64,000 bases of DNA, taken from positions 2,790,001 through 2,854,000 of the forward strand of contig NZ_CP111121.1 in NCBI RefSeq assembly GCF_026314945.1, given 5' to 3'. Position 1 is the first letter of the stretch. Each line of letters opens with the position of its first letter. The translations under genes and the position numbers were made by a program. A model generated the notes under the pieces. The model saw only the letters and a list, made by a program, of their open reading frames with translations, had not been told where the DNA came from and searched no databases. Origin of the DNA: Chryseobacterium fluminis (lineage in GTDB: Bacteria; Bacteroidota; Bacteroidia; Flavobacteriales; Weeksellaceae). Shown one piece after another: positions 28,912 through 36,988 of the stretch.

Positions 28912-29026
28912 CCAGCCCCGATTGAAGCATTTGTTTGAGCTCATTTTATTAGTATCGGCTCGGCGGCTTCGCCGCCGAGCCGATACTAATAAAATAGCGA
29001 GTGCGGAAAGCGGGAAATAGCTCCTG
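28912..29026 (+). ncRNA. Structured intergenic element with perfect 25-bp hairpin (flavo-1-like?)
   Basis: Core: left arm 28943-28967 and right arm 28971-28995 are perfect reverse complements (25 bp) around TTC, with a GC-rich tip GGCTCGGCGGC/GCCGCCGAGCC. Outside it, GCATT/AGTGC, then CCCG/CGGG and AGC/GCT can pair, with purine-rich internal loops (ATTGAA opposite GGAAA). Flanks AGCCCCGATTGAAGC and GCGGAAAGCGGGAAATAGCT recall, from memory, the flavo-1 RNA motif of Flavobacteria; not verified. It lies in the spacer between the 3' end of the rluA-type gene and the thi promoter. The remainder of the 28691-28911 spacer shows only a TTTTGCAGATATAGCAGAT-type tract and no gene. Confidence 0.6.
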
Positions 29027-29032
29027 AAAAAT

Positions 29033-29068
29033 AAAAAAGGAAACCGAATAATTTCAGTTTCCCTTTTC
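29033..29068 (-). terminator. Terminator after RluA-family gene
   Basis: AAAAGGAAAC and GTTTCCCTTTT pair (one bulge) with an inner GAA/TTC pair; on the minus strand the stem is followed by TTTTTTATTTTT, 20 nt past the stop codon. Confidence 0.75.
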
Positions 29069-29088
29069 TAACTTTTATTTTAAATAAT

Positions 29089-29766
29089 TTACTCCTCACA
29101 GGCCTTCCAAATCGCATCATTTTTCGGAACCGGAGCTACAATTTCAATATTTTCTTTCGTAACAGGGTGTATAAATTCGAGTTTTCTGGCATGCAGATGT
29201 ATTCCGCCATCGGGATTTGAACGCGGTGAACCGTATTTTAAGTCTCCCTTGATCGGAACACCTGTCTTTGACAACTGAGCGCGGATCTGGTGATGCCTTC
29301 CAGTTTCCAAATCGATTTCCAGCAGGAGATAATTGTCTAACGTTTTAATGACATGATAGGTCAAAATCGCTTCCTTAGCTCCTTCTGTTGCTTTTGGAAA
29401 TACAATCGCTTTATTATTTTTTTCGTTTTTCTGTAAATAATGAACCAGCCTTTGGGTCTTTGGAATCATATCTTTTGCAACCACGGCCCAGTAGGTCTTT
29501 TTAACCTCTCTGTTTTTTACCATCTGAGTCAGTCGGGAAAGAGCTTTGGACGTTTTGGCGTAGATCACCAGCCCTGACGTGGGCCTGTCTATACGGTGAA
29601 CTAAACCCAGAAATACATTTCCCGGCTTGGCATCTCTTTTTTTTATAAAATCCTTGATCAATTCCAACAGAGAATCATCACCGGTTTTGTCACCCTGTAC
29701 AAGCTGCCCTACCTTTTTATTGATCACCAAAAGATGGTTGTCTTCATAAACAATCTGATCTTCCAT
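29089..29766 (-). CDS. RluA-family pseudouridine synthase
   Basis: 225-aa RNA pseudouridine synthase of the RluA/RsuA superfamily. Catalytic Asp60 in the signature LVHRIDRPTSGLVIYAKT; later YLLLEIDLETGRHHQIRAQLS (substrate-binding motif) and HLHARKLEFIHPVTKE. There is no N-terminal S4 domain, so it resembles RluA or TruC-like short forms acting on rRNA or tRNA; the exact target uridine is not readable. It begins 3 nt after the stop of the small membrane protein gene, in a panB-membrane protein-rluA operon. Confidence 0.9.
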   Translation of the reverse strand: MEDQIVYEDNHLLVINKKVGQLVQGDKTGDDSLLELIKDFIKKRDAKPGNVFLGLVHRIDRPTSGLVIYAKTSKALSRLTQMVKNREVKKTYWAVVAKDMIPKTQRLVHYLQKNEKNNKAIVFPKATEGAKEAILTYHVIKTLDNYLLLEIDLETGRHHQIRAQLSKTGVPIKGDLKYGSPRSNPDGGIHLHARKLEFIHPVTKENIEIVAPVPKNDAIWKACEE

Positions 29767-29769
29767 GGG

Positions 29770-30096
29770 CTATTGGCGGAAATTTGATCTGTTAGATAAG
29801 GAGAGTATCACTCCGGCCAGTAACCCAAGCGTTTTGATTCCTGCTATTTTTGATTCGTATGGTAGAAAAGCACCGATGATACACAGTCCTGCCGCCGCAT
29901 ACATCGGATAAACAAGCTTCTTGTTCACCAGTAATGGGGCCTGCAAAATGAAACTTACTCCTACAATGATATAAAATACTCTTCTGGAGAGGATATTATT
30001 AACTTCCGGAGAGAATATATTAAACCATCCTATGGCCAGGCATACAATAGCTAAAACTGAAATGATTCCCTGAGCGGTCTGAAGATTATGCCTCAT
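29770..30096 (-). CDS. Small four-helix membrane protein, unknown function
   Basis: 108 aa, almost entirely hydrophobic with four probable transmembrane helices at about 8-26, 39-56, 62-80 and 86-102. Charged residues sit in short loops (NILSRR, NKK, YESK). The start overlaps the panB stop by one base and its stop lies 3 nt before the pseudouridine synthase gene. I recognise no family motif; it is a conserved-looking Bacteroidetes membrane protein by context only. Confidence 0.75.
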   Translation of the reverse strand: MRHNLQTAQGIISVLAIVCLAIGWFNIFSPEVNNILSRRVFYIIVGVSFILQAPLLVNKKLVYPMYAAAGLCIIGAFLPYESKIAGIKTLGLLAGVILSLSNRSNFRQ

Positions 30097-30911
30097 TAAT
30101 AACTTTCTTTATCATTTGGAAAATCAACGTTTTTCACATCTTTTACATATTGGGCAACAGCTCCCGTAATCTCAGTGTAAAGATCGAGATATCTTCTTAA
30201 GAATTTTGGGCTGAACCCCTGATTCATCCCTACCATATCGTGGTAAACCAGCACCTGGCCGTCACAATGAGGACCGGCTCCTATTCCGATGGTCGGGATG
30301 GAGATACTTTCTGTCACCTGTTTGGCAAGATCTGCAGGAATTTTTTCCAGAACAACGGCGAAGCATCCGAGTTCTTCTAAAACTTTAGCATCATAGATTA
30401 ATTTTTCTGCTTCAGCCTCATCTTTAGCCCGTACTTTATAGGTTCCGAATTTATAAATCGACTGTGGTGTGAGTCCTAAATGTCCCATGACAGGGATCCC
30501 CGCATTAATTATTTTTTTAATAGATTTTGAAATCTCTTTCCCTCCTTCAATCTTGATAGCGTGGGCACCTCCTTCTTTCATCATTCTTACCGCTGATTCC
30601 AATGCTTTTTCAGGATTGCTCTGATAGGTTCCGAAAGGCAAATCTGCTACCACCAATGCTCTGTCGGTTCCACGGACCACGCTTTGAGAATGGTAAATCA
30701 TCTGATCTAAAGTGATCGGCAGTGTCGTTTCGAAACCGGCCATTACATTAGCTGCAGAGTCTCCGATCAGTACCGCATCAATTCCTCCGGCATCCACCAT
30801 CTTTGCCGTTGTATAATCATAAGCGGTAAGCATTGTTATTTTTTCCTTGTCGAATTTCATCTTTCGCAAGGTTTCAGTCGTAACTTTTTTAATTTCAGAA
30901 TGAACAGACAT
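30096..30911 (-). CDS. panB: 3-methyl-2-oxobutanoate hydroxymethyltransferase
   Basis: 271-aa PanB, first step of pantothenate synthesis: 2-oxoisovalerate plus methylene-tetrahydrofolate to ketopantoate. TIM-barrel signatures: [26 protein letters not shown] split as [11 protein letters not shown] and [10 protein letters not shown], the Mg-binding Asp in IGDSA, KIEGG near 120, GHLGLTPQS near 145 (catalytic region), and the final [18 protein letters not shown]. Normal length. panC and panD are not in the window. First gene of a three-gene operon, and separated from the crp-family gene by a terminator. Confidence 0.95.
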   Translation of the reverse strand: MSVHSEIKKVTTETLRKMKFDKEKITMLTAYDYTTAKMVDAGGIDAVLIGDSAANVMAGFETTLPITLDQMIYHSQSVVRGTDRALVVADLPFGTYQSNPEKALESAVRMMKEGGAHAIKIEGGKEISKSIKKIINAGIPVMGHLGLTPQSIYKFGTYKVRAKDEAEAEKLIYDAKVLEELGCFAVVLEKIPADLAKQVTESISIPTIGIGAGPHCDGQVLVYHDMVGMNQGFSPKFLRRYLDLYTEITGAVAQYVKDVKNVDFPNDKESY

Positions 30912-30929
30912 AAGGTATCTATTTTTAAG

Positions 30930-30955
30930 TTAAAAAGTCGGCTTTCGCCGACTCA
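30930..30955 (-). terminator. Terminator after Crp/Fnr-family gene
   Basis: AGTCGGC (30936-30942) and GCCGACT (30947-30953) form a 7-bp stem with loop TTTC; on the minus strand a T5 run follows. It stands between the crp-type stop (30972) and panB. Confidence 0.8.
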
Positions 30956-30971
30956 ATTTTTTGTATGATTT

Positions 30972-31697
30972 TTATAAAACTACGTGTCCCAGTTTCATTA
31001 GCTTGTCGTGGTTGAGAATTTTTATGTTCCTTCCGTCCACCTCAATGAGATGATCTCCCTTGAATTCTGAGATCAGACGGATCGCACTTTCGGTAGCGGT
31101 CCCGATAATGTTGGCAATTTCTTCTCGTGTTAAAGAAATTTTGATGAATCCTTCGGGATCTACGCCCAACTTCTGCTCAAGAAGAATTAAGATCTCTGCC
31201 AATCTTTCTCTCACGGTTTTCTGAGCCAGGAAAGTAATCGTATTGGATGATTCTCCCAATTCGTAAGAAATTTTCTGAAGCATTATAAAAGACAACTTAG
31301 GATCCACTTCCAAAAGGTACATGAAAACATCTGCCGGTAAAAATGTAGCTTCAATATCTGTCATAGCTTCTGCTTTCGCCTGGAAAGTTTCCCCGCAAAG
31401 TAAAGAACGATAGCCGATGATGTCCCCTTCTTTGATAAACCTGAGGATCTGATCTTTTCCGAAAGCTCCCGATTTTGACAGCTTTGCCGCTCCTTTTTCC
31501 AAGACATACACTCCTTTCGGCGTTTCTCCATCTTCAAAGATGGTATCATGCTTTTGAAAGCTCAATTTTTTTTTAGTGGTGATGTATTTCTCAAAATCAG
31601 CGCTGGAAAGTCTTTCCTTGAATGATTTATCATTAAAAACTCTTGCGAACCTCTCTTCAATTGCAATCTGTTGTTCCTGCGACATTTTATATGACAT
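30972..31697 (-). CDS. Crp/Fnr-family transcriptional regulator
   Basis: 241 aa. N-terminal cyclic-nucleotide-binding-like domain (~40-150, with FQKHDTIFEDGETPKGVYVL and EGDIIGYRSLL) and a C-terminal helix-turn-helix (~190-215: SLTREEIANIIGTATESAIRLI). The N-terminal cysteine cluster of FNR is absent (only one Cys, near residue 100), and the cAMP-pocket residues of true CRP are not evident, so the ligand is unknown. It is transcribed divergently from the cbb3 oxidase assembly and structural genes with a 71-nt spacer holding an AACAAA-N4-TTTGTT palindrome. Control of the cbb3 genes and of itself is a reasonable inference. Start ATG 31697 or 31685. Confidence 0.88.
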   Translation of the reverse strand: MSYKMSQEQQIAIEERFARVFNDKSFKERLSSADFEKYITTKKKLSFQKHDTIFEDGETPKGVYVLEKGAAKLSKSGAFGKDQILRFIKEGDIIGYRSLLCGETFQAKAEAMTDIEATFLPADVFMYLLEVDPKLSFIMLQKISYELGESSNTITFLAQKTVRERLAEILILLEQKLGVDPEGFIKISLTREEIANIIGTATESAIRLISEFKGDHLIEVDGRNIKILNHDKLMKLGHVVL

Positions 31698-31729
31698 TTA
31701 TCACAAAAATAGAACTTTTTAAATCGATA

Positions 31730-31745
31730 AACAAAAAAATTTGTT
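31730..31745. promoter_or_regulatory. Candidate Crp/Fnr operator
   Basis: Perfect inverted repeat AACAAA-N4-TTTGTT; the 4-nt centre is the spacing typical of FNR-class sites (TTGAT-N4-ATCAA). It lies just upstream of a plus-strand TAATTTTG box (31747-31754, Bacteroidetes -7 type) and 24 nt before the ccoI start. Chance is possible in an A/T-rich spacer. Confidence 0.4.
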
Positions 31746-31768
31746 ATAATTTTGTAGTTCAATAATTT

Positions 31769-34153
31769 ATGGAGGTGAGCGAGAACTGTTTTCATTGTGG
31801 TCAAGGTATCGAAAAGGAAAGGATTTTGTTTGATGAAAAGACTTTCTGTTGCAACGGTTGCAAATCGGTTTACGAGATTCTGAATACGAATAATCTTAGT
31901 AATTTTTACGAATTGAACAAACGGGCAGGAATCCGTCCGAGCGATGAAAATTCTACTCAGTTTGATTATCTTGACACGCCTGAAATTTTTGAAAAAGTGA
32001 CTGATTTCTCAGAGGGAAATACCAGCCTGGTTACTTTTAAAATCCCGGTCATTCACTGCTCTTCCTGTATCTGGCTATTGGAAAGTCTTCATACGCTGAA
32101 TAAGAATATTAAATACTCCCAGGTGAACTTCACAAGAAAGACTTTACAGATCTCCTTTAGCCATAACGACCTGAAATTAAGTGAACTCGCCAATTTATTA
32201 ACCAATCTGGGATATAAGCCCGTGATCAGTCTTGAAACTGCTGATAAAAATGTAGATCATCTGGACAAATCCCTACTGATAAAATTTGCCATTGCGGCTT
32301 TTGCGTTCGGAAACGGAATGTTCCTTGCCTTTCCCGAATATGTAGGGGGTGAAGACTACTGGATGGATCACTATAAAGGGCTATTCCGAACGCTGATGTG
32401 CCTGCTGGCCATCCCTGTAGTATTCTACTCTGCATCAGATTATTATAAATCCGCATGGTATGGATTGAAGAATAAAATCGTTAATATCGATGTTCCGATC
32501 GTTTTGGGAATCATTGTCCTTTTCGGGCGTAGCGTCTATGAGATTGTAACCGATTACGGACCAGGATATTTTGATACGCTGTGCGGACTCTTATTTTTCA
32601 TGCTGTTGGGTAAAATTTTCCAGAAAAGAACCTATAATGCACTTTCATACGACAGGGACTATAAATCATTTTATCCGATTGCCGTTACAAAAGTGGATTT
32701 CGAAGGAAAGCAGAACAATATTTTACTGTCTGAGGTTAAAGTGGGTGACCGGATTTTGGTGAGAAACCAGGAGATTATTCCTGTAGATGCTATTTTAATT
32801 AATGGAGAAGGAAATATTGACAACAGTTTTATCACCGGAGAGAGTGAAAGCATCAGCAAACAACCCGGAGACAAGATTTTCGCGGGTGGAAAACAGGTGG
32901 GTTCATCCCTAGAACTTGAAGTGATAAAGGACGTGGATCAAAGCTATCTGACCCAGCTTTGGAATAAGGAAGCCTTCAAAAAACATGAGACTGGTCTGGA
33001 CACCTTAACCAACACCATCAGTAAGTATTTCACTTTCATTATTTTAGGTATCGCATTGATTTCAGGAATCTACTGGGCAACCGTGGATCTGGAGAAGATG
33101 TTCCAGGTCATTTCCGCGATTCTGATTATTGCGTGTCCTTGTGCTCTTGCGCTGTCCGCACCATTCACTTTCGGGCACATTATGCGAATCTTAGGCAGAA
33201 ATAAATTCTACGTAAAAGATACGCTGACCATCGAAAAAATTGCGAAGTTAGATACTATCGTTTTTGACAAAACAGGAACTATTACGCACAGGAAAAAGTC
33301 CAACATCAAATATGAAGGTTCAGAGATCAGCGAATTTGACTTACTGAATATCAAAACCCTGTTAAAAAATTCCAACCATCCTCTTTCAAAGTCATTATAT
33401 GAATTTATTGAGGAAAAAGATCCGTATTTCCCGGTTGAAAATTTCATGGAAGTTTCGGGGAAAGGATACGAAGCTCAGGTGCGCGGTAATGCCTATAAAA
33501 TCGGTTCTGCAAAATACAACAGCCAGGAATCAAAAAATCTTGAAACAGCTGTTTTTGTAAGTAAAAATGGCGAGTTTTTGGGGAAATTTATTTTTAAAAA
33601 CGAATATCGTCAGAATCTTAAGGATCTATTTAAAAAGCTGACGCATTATAAAATTTACATCCTCAGTGGGGACAATTCATCTGAAGAAGATCAGCTGAAA
33701 CAATTGATTCCCAATTGTAAAGCAATGGCATTTAACCAGAATCCGGAAGACAAACTGAATTACATCCAGAATCTTCAGCATCAGAACATGAAGGTGGCAA
33801 TGCTTGGCGACGGACTGAATGATGCAGGAGCCCTGAAACAGAGCAATGTAGGAATTGCTATTGCCGATGACAGCAACAGCTTTACGCCATCATCGGATGT
33901 GATTATGAACGGAGAAAAGGTAGTTGCCCTTGACCGGTATCTAAACGTCTGTAAAGGCTCTATCACAATTGTGAAAATGACATTTATAATAAGTTTTCTT
34001 TATAATATCATCGGATTAAGTTATGCCGTAACAGGACATATGCATCCACTTTTTGCTGCTTTAATTATGCCGGCAAGCTCTATTACCGTTGTTTCGTTCA
34101 CTACATTTTCAACCTGGATTCTGGGAAGAAAGTACTTTAAAAAACAGGCTTAA
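31769..34153 (+). CDS. ccoI: Heavy-metal translocating P-type ATPase (CcoI/FixI type)
   Basis: 794-aa P1B-ATPase delivering copper for cbb3 oxidase assembly. An N-terminal metal-binding region has Cys7-x-x-Cys10 and the FCCNGCKSVYEIL motif (~27-38) typical of CcoI. An HMA-like domain follows with Cys97-x-x-Cys100 (HCSSC). Eight TM helices include the CPC motif Cys456-Pro-Cys458. Actuator TGES (~350), phosphorylation Asp500 in DKTGT, and hinge motif GDGLND near 680 are intact. It heads the cbb3 cluster and precedes ccoS by 110 nt, the arrangement that identifies it as CcoI instead of a copper-detoxifying CopA. Confidence 0.93.
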   Translation: MEVSENCFHCGQGIEKERILFDEKTFCCNGCKSVYEILNTNNLSNFYELNKRAGIRPSDENSTQFDYLDTPEIFEKVTDFSEGNTSLVTFKIPVIHCSSCIWLLESLHTLNKNIKYSQVNFTRKTLQISFSHNDLKLSELANLLTNLGYKPVISLETADKNVDHLDKSLLIKFAIAAFAFGNGMFLAFPEYVGGEDYWMDHYKGLFRTLMCLLAIPVVFYSASDYYKSAWYGLKNKIVNIDVPIVLGIIVLFGRSVYEIVTDYGPGYFDTLCGLLFFMLLGKIFQKRTYNALSYDRDYKSFYPIAVTKVDFEGKQNNILLSEVKVGDRILVRNQEIIPVDAILINGEGNIDNSFITGESESISKQPGDKIFAGGKQVGSSLELEVIKDVDQSYLTQLWNKEAFKKHETGLDTLTNTISKYFTFIILGIALISGIYWATVDLEKMFQVISAILIIACPCALALSAPFTFGHIMRILGRNKFYVKDTLTIEKIAKLDTIVFDKTGTITHRKKSNIKYEGSEISEFDLLNIKTLLKNSNHPLSKSLYEFIEEKDPYFPVENFMEVSGKGYEAQVRGNAYKIGSAKYNSQESKNLETAVFVSKNGEFLGKFIFKNEYRQNLKDLFKKLTHYKIYILSGDNSSEEDQLKQLIPNCKAMAFNQNPEDKLNYIQNLQHQNMKVAMLGDGLNDAGALKQSNVGIAIADDSNSFTPSSDVIMNGEKVVALDRYLNVCKGSITIVKMTFIISFLYNIIGLSYAVTGHMHPLFAALIMPASSITVVSFTTFSTWILGRKYFKKQA

Positions 34154-34200
34154 ACACCGCTTATTTAGACTGATTTTAAATTAGCTGAAAACCGTATTTC

Positions 34201-34256
34201 GTGATGAAAGTCATTATTTTTCACTAAATTTGAACCCCGAAAATAGGTTAAATTTG
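34201..34256 (+). promoter_or_regulatory. Candidate promoter/operator of ccoS-ccoNO
   Basis: GTGA-TGAAAG-TCAT (34201-34214) is a CRP-like inverted repeat (TGA-N6-TCA). It precedes two TAAATTTG boxes (34225-34232 and 34249-34256), either of which could be a -7 element for the ccoS start at 34264. Together with the crp-family gene this suggests a second regulated start inside the cluster. Confidence 0.35.
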
Positions 34257-34263
34257 TTGTCAA

Positions 34264-34461
34264 ATGGATATTCTATATTTAATGATCCTATGCAGTGTTT
34301 CTTTGGCTGCGATTTTCTTGGTCGTATTTATAGTCTATGCCAAAAAAGGACAGTTTGAAGATGATGAATCTCCGGCTGTACGAATTCTTTTTGACTCTGA
34401 TGAAATCAAGGAAAAGGACGATGAAGAAGTTGGCAACGATAAAGAAGAAAAAGAAAAATAG
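34264..34461 (+). CDS. ccoS: cbb3 oxidase assembly protein CcoS
   Basis: 65 aa: one N-terminal TM helix (MDILYLMILCSVSLAAIFLVVFIVYA) represented here by ILYLMILCS and LVVFIVYAKKGQF, then an acidic tail with QFEDDESPAVRIL typical of CcoS. CcoS is needed for insertion of haem and copper cofactors into CcoN. It lies between ccoI and ccoNO, as usual. The Lys/Glu-rich C terminus is longer than some homologues and low-complexity. Confidence 0.9.
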   Translation: MDILYLMILCSVSLAAIFLVVFIVYAKKGQFEDDESPAVRILFDSDEIKEKDDEEVGNDKEEKEK

Positions 34462-34500
34462 GAGAAATAATAAAATTGAAGAAAAAAGTGAATAGTTGAT

Positions 34501-36762
34501 ATGGAGACACAAAAGTTTAGTTATGACAACAGCATTGTGCGTGCATTCCTTTATGCGACCATAGTTTTTGGGCTTATAGGATTCACGTTCGGGCTTACGG
34601 CAGCATTAATGCTTTTCTACCCTGAACTCCCCGAATTTTTGTTCGGAACTGATGACACCACGATTCAGAGTCTGAAGAGCGGTAATATTCAGGGCCTGAT
34701 AAACACCCACGGTGCATTCGGGTTTGGTAGAATCAGAATGTTGCACACCAATACCGTCATCTTTGCATTCGTATGTAATATCGTTTATACCGGTATTTAT
34801 TACTCGCTGCAAAGATTATTAAAAACAAGAATGTACAGTGATACTTTATCCTGGTTACATTTCTGGACATGGCAGATTATGATTGTTGCCACGTTCATCA
34901 CCTTCTTTATGGGGATTAATACTTCAAAAGAATATGCTGAACATGAGTGGCCAATTGATATATTGATTGCATTCTCCTGGATTATTTTTGGAGCCAATAT
35001 GTTCTTAACGATTGCAAAAAGAAGGGTAAGACACCTTTATGTGGCAATCTGGTTCTATATCGGTACCTGGATTGCAGTAGCAATGCTTCATATTTTCAAT
35101 AACCTTGAAGTTCCGTTATCATTTACAGGATGGAAATCATACTCAGTATACGCAGGGGTAAAAGATGCTATCGTACAATGGTGGTACGGTCACAATGCGG
35201 TTGCATTCGTACTGACGACTCCGGTTCTGGGTCTGATGTATTATTTCTTACCAAAAGCGGCGGACAGACCGGTTTTCTCGTATAAACTGTCTATCATCCA
35301 CTTCTGGTCGTTAATTTTCGTATATATCTGGGCTGGTCCTCACCACCTTCAGTATACATCGCTTCCGGCATGGGCTCAGGCAGTAGGGACAGGGTTCTCT
35401 ATCATGCTTATTGCACCGTCTTGGGGAGGGATGCTAAACGGACTTCTTACCTTAAGAGGAGCATGGGATAAAGTGAGAGAAAATCCTATCCTGAAGTTCT
35501 TCGTAGTTGCCGTTACCTGTTATGGTATGGCCACATTTGAAGGTCCGCTTTTGGCAACTAAAAACATCAATAAAATCGGTCACTTTACAGACTGGGTTAT
35601 TGGTCACGTTCACTTAGGAGCACTGGGATGGAACGGTTTCATGGCATTCGGGGTTATCTATTATCTGGTACCGATCTTGTGGAGAACAAAATTATATTCC
35701 GTAAAACTGGCTAACTGGCATTTCTGGTTGGGTACATTAGGGATCATTTTCTATGCGGTTCCAATGTATATTTCAGGTTTCACACAAGGATTAATGTGGA
35801 AGCAGTTTAACCCGGACGGAACTTTAGTTTGGAAAAACTGGTTAGATACAGTAACGGCTATCATCCCTTACTTTAAAATGAGATTCGTAGGAGGATTTTT
35901 ATATCTCTCCGGATCTATTTTAATGGTAATCAACGTTATCGCAACGGTAAGAAAAGGATCATTCCAGAAAGAAGTTCCTGCTGAGGCACCGGCTTTAGCA
36001 AACATTACTAAAAACAGAAAAGAAGGAGAAGGTACTCACCTTTGGTTGGAAAGAACTCCTGTATTACTCGGAATATTATCTTTCTTAGCAATATCTGTAG
36101 GAAGTTCCGTGGAAATCATCCCGACGCTGTCACTTAAAAAGAGTGTGCCTACCATTTCAGCTGTAAAACCTTATTCTCCGCTGGAATTAGAAGGTAGAGA
36201 TATTTATATCCGAGAAGGTTGTAATGCGTGTCACTCTCAGATGATCAGACCTTTCCGTGATGAGATTACCAGATTTAACGGTAAGAACGGACAGTATTCT
36301 AAGGCTGGGGAATTTGTTTATGACAGACCTTTCCTTTGGGGATCAAAACGAACAGGACCGGATTTACACAGAGAGGGTGGTAAAAACCCAAGCTCTTGGC
36401 ACTACAAACACATGTACAACCCAAGATCTACCTCTGCAGGTTCGATCATGCCTCGTTACCCTTGGTTAATTGCTACAGATCTGGACCGATCTAAGATGGT
36501 AGATAAAATGAAATTGATGAAGAATGCATTCGATGTACCTTACACCAAATCTGAAATTGATTCTGCAGACTCGTGGGCAAATAATCAGGCTAAAAAAATT
36601 GTAAAAGATATCTTCTCTGAAGCGAATGACCTGAAGCAGGAATATGCAAAGAGACCTGATGTAAAACTGGAGCAAAAAGAAGTGGTAGCACTGATCTCTT
36701 ATTTACAAAGATTAGGAACCGATATCAAAACGACGGAAATAAAAACAGCAAGTAATAACTAA
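34501..36762 (+). CDS. ccoN: cbb3-type cytochrome c oxidase, fused subunits I and II (CcoN-CcoO)
   Basis: 753-aa fusion. Residues 1 to ~490 form CcoN, the 12-helix haem-copper subunit, with conserved histidines in LHTNTVIFAF, HNAVAFVLT and GPHHLQYTSLPAW. After a linker (~490-520, PAEAPALANITKNRKEGEG) comes CcoO: a TM helix (VLLGILSFLAISVGSSVEIIP region) and a c-type haem domain with Cys574-Asn-Ala-Cys577-His578 and downstream Met in SIMPRYPW. Reduces O2 to water with high affinity while pumping protons. The fused form is usual in Bacteroidetes; Proteobacteria have two genes. Followed by ccoQ after 18 nt. Confidence 0.96.
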   Translation: METQKFSYDNSIVRAFLYATIVFGLIGFTFGLTAALMLFYPELPEFLFGTDDTTIQSLKSGNIQGLINTHGAFGFGRIRMLHTNTVIFAFVCNIVYTGIYYSLQRLLKTRMYSDTLSWLHFWTWQIMIVATFITFFMGINTSKEYAEHEWPIDILIAFSWIIFGANMFLTIAKRRVRHLYVAIWFYIGTWIAVAMLHIFNNLEVPLSFTGWKSYSVYAGVKDAIVQWWYGHNAVAFVLTTPVLGLMYYFLPKAADRPVFSYKLSIIHFWSLIFVYIWAGPHHLQYTSLPAWAQAVGTGFSIMLIAPSWGGMLNGLLTLRGAWDKVRENPILKFFVVAVTCYGMATFEGPLLATKNINKIGHFTDWVIGHVHLGALGWNGFMAFGVIYYLVPILWRTKLYSVKLANWHFWLGTLGIIFYAVPMYISGFTQGLMWKQFNPDGTLVWKNWLDTVTAIIPYFKMRFVGGFLYLSGSILMVINVIATVRKGSFQKEVPAEAPALANITKNRKEGEGTHLWLERTPVLLGILSFLAISVGSSVEIIPTLSLKKSVPTISAVKPYSPLELEGRDIYIREGCNACHSQMIRPFRDEITRFNGKNGQYSKAGEFVYDRPFLWGSKRTGPDLHREGGKNPSSWHYKHMYNPRSTSAGSIMPRYPWLIATDLDRSKMVDKMKLMKNAFDVPYTKSEIDSADSWANNQAKKIVKDIFSEANDLKQEYAKRPDVKLEQKEVVALISYLQRLGTDIKTTEIKTASNN

Positions 36763-36780
36763 TCATTAAAAAGGATCATT

Positions 36781-36978
36781 ATGATACCCCAGAACTTTAA
36801 AGATATATTATCCAATTCGGAAAATGCAGGTTTGTACCAGACATTGGCTCTGATTTTCTTTATGATGTTCTTCGTAGCCCTGGTAATATATGTCTTCAGC
36901 AGACCGAAAAAATATTATAAGGAAGAAGAAGAGGCACCACTGGGAGATGATGAAGACGATTTTAATTTAAAAAATTAA
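36781..36978 (+). CDS. ccoQ: cbb3 oxidase subunit CcoQ (small subunit)
   Basis: 65 aa with one TM helix (LALIFFMMFFVALVIYVF) followed by PKKYYKEEEEAPLGDDEDDF, the YxxEE-acidic tail of CcoQ/FixQ. CcoQ stabilises the oxidase. It begins 18 nt after ccoNO and ends 10 nt before ccoP. Confidence 0.88.
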   Translation: MIPQNFKDILSNSENAGLYQTLALIFFMMFFVALVIYVFSRPKKYYKEEEEAPLGDDEDDFNLKN

Positions 36979-36988
36979 ACTATTTATT

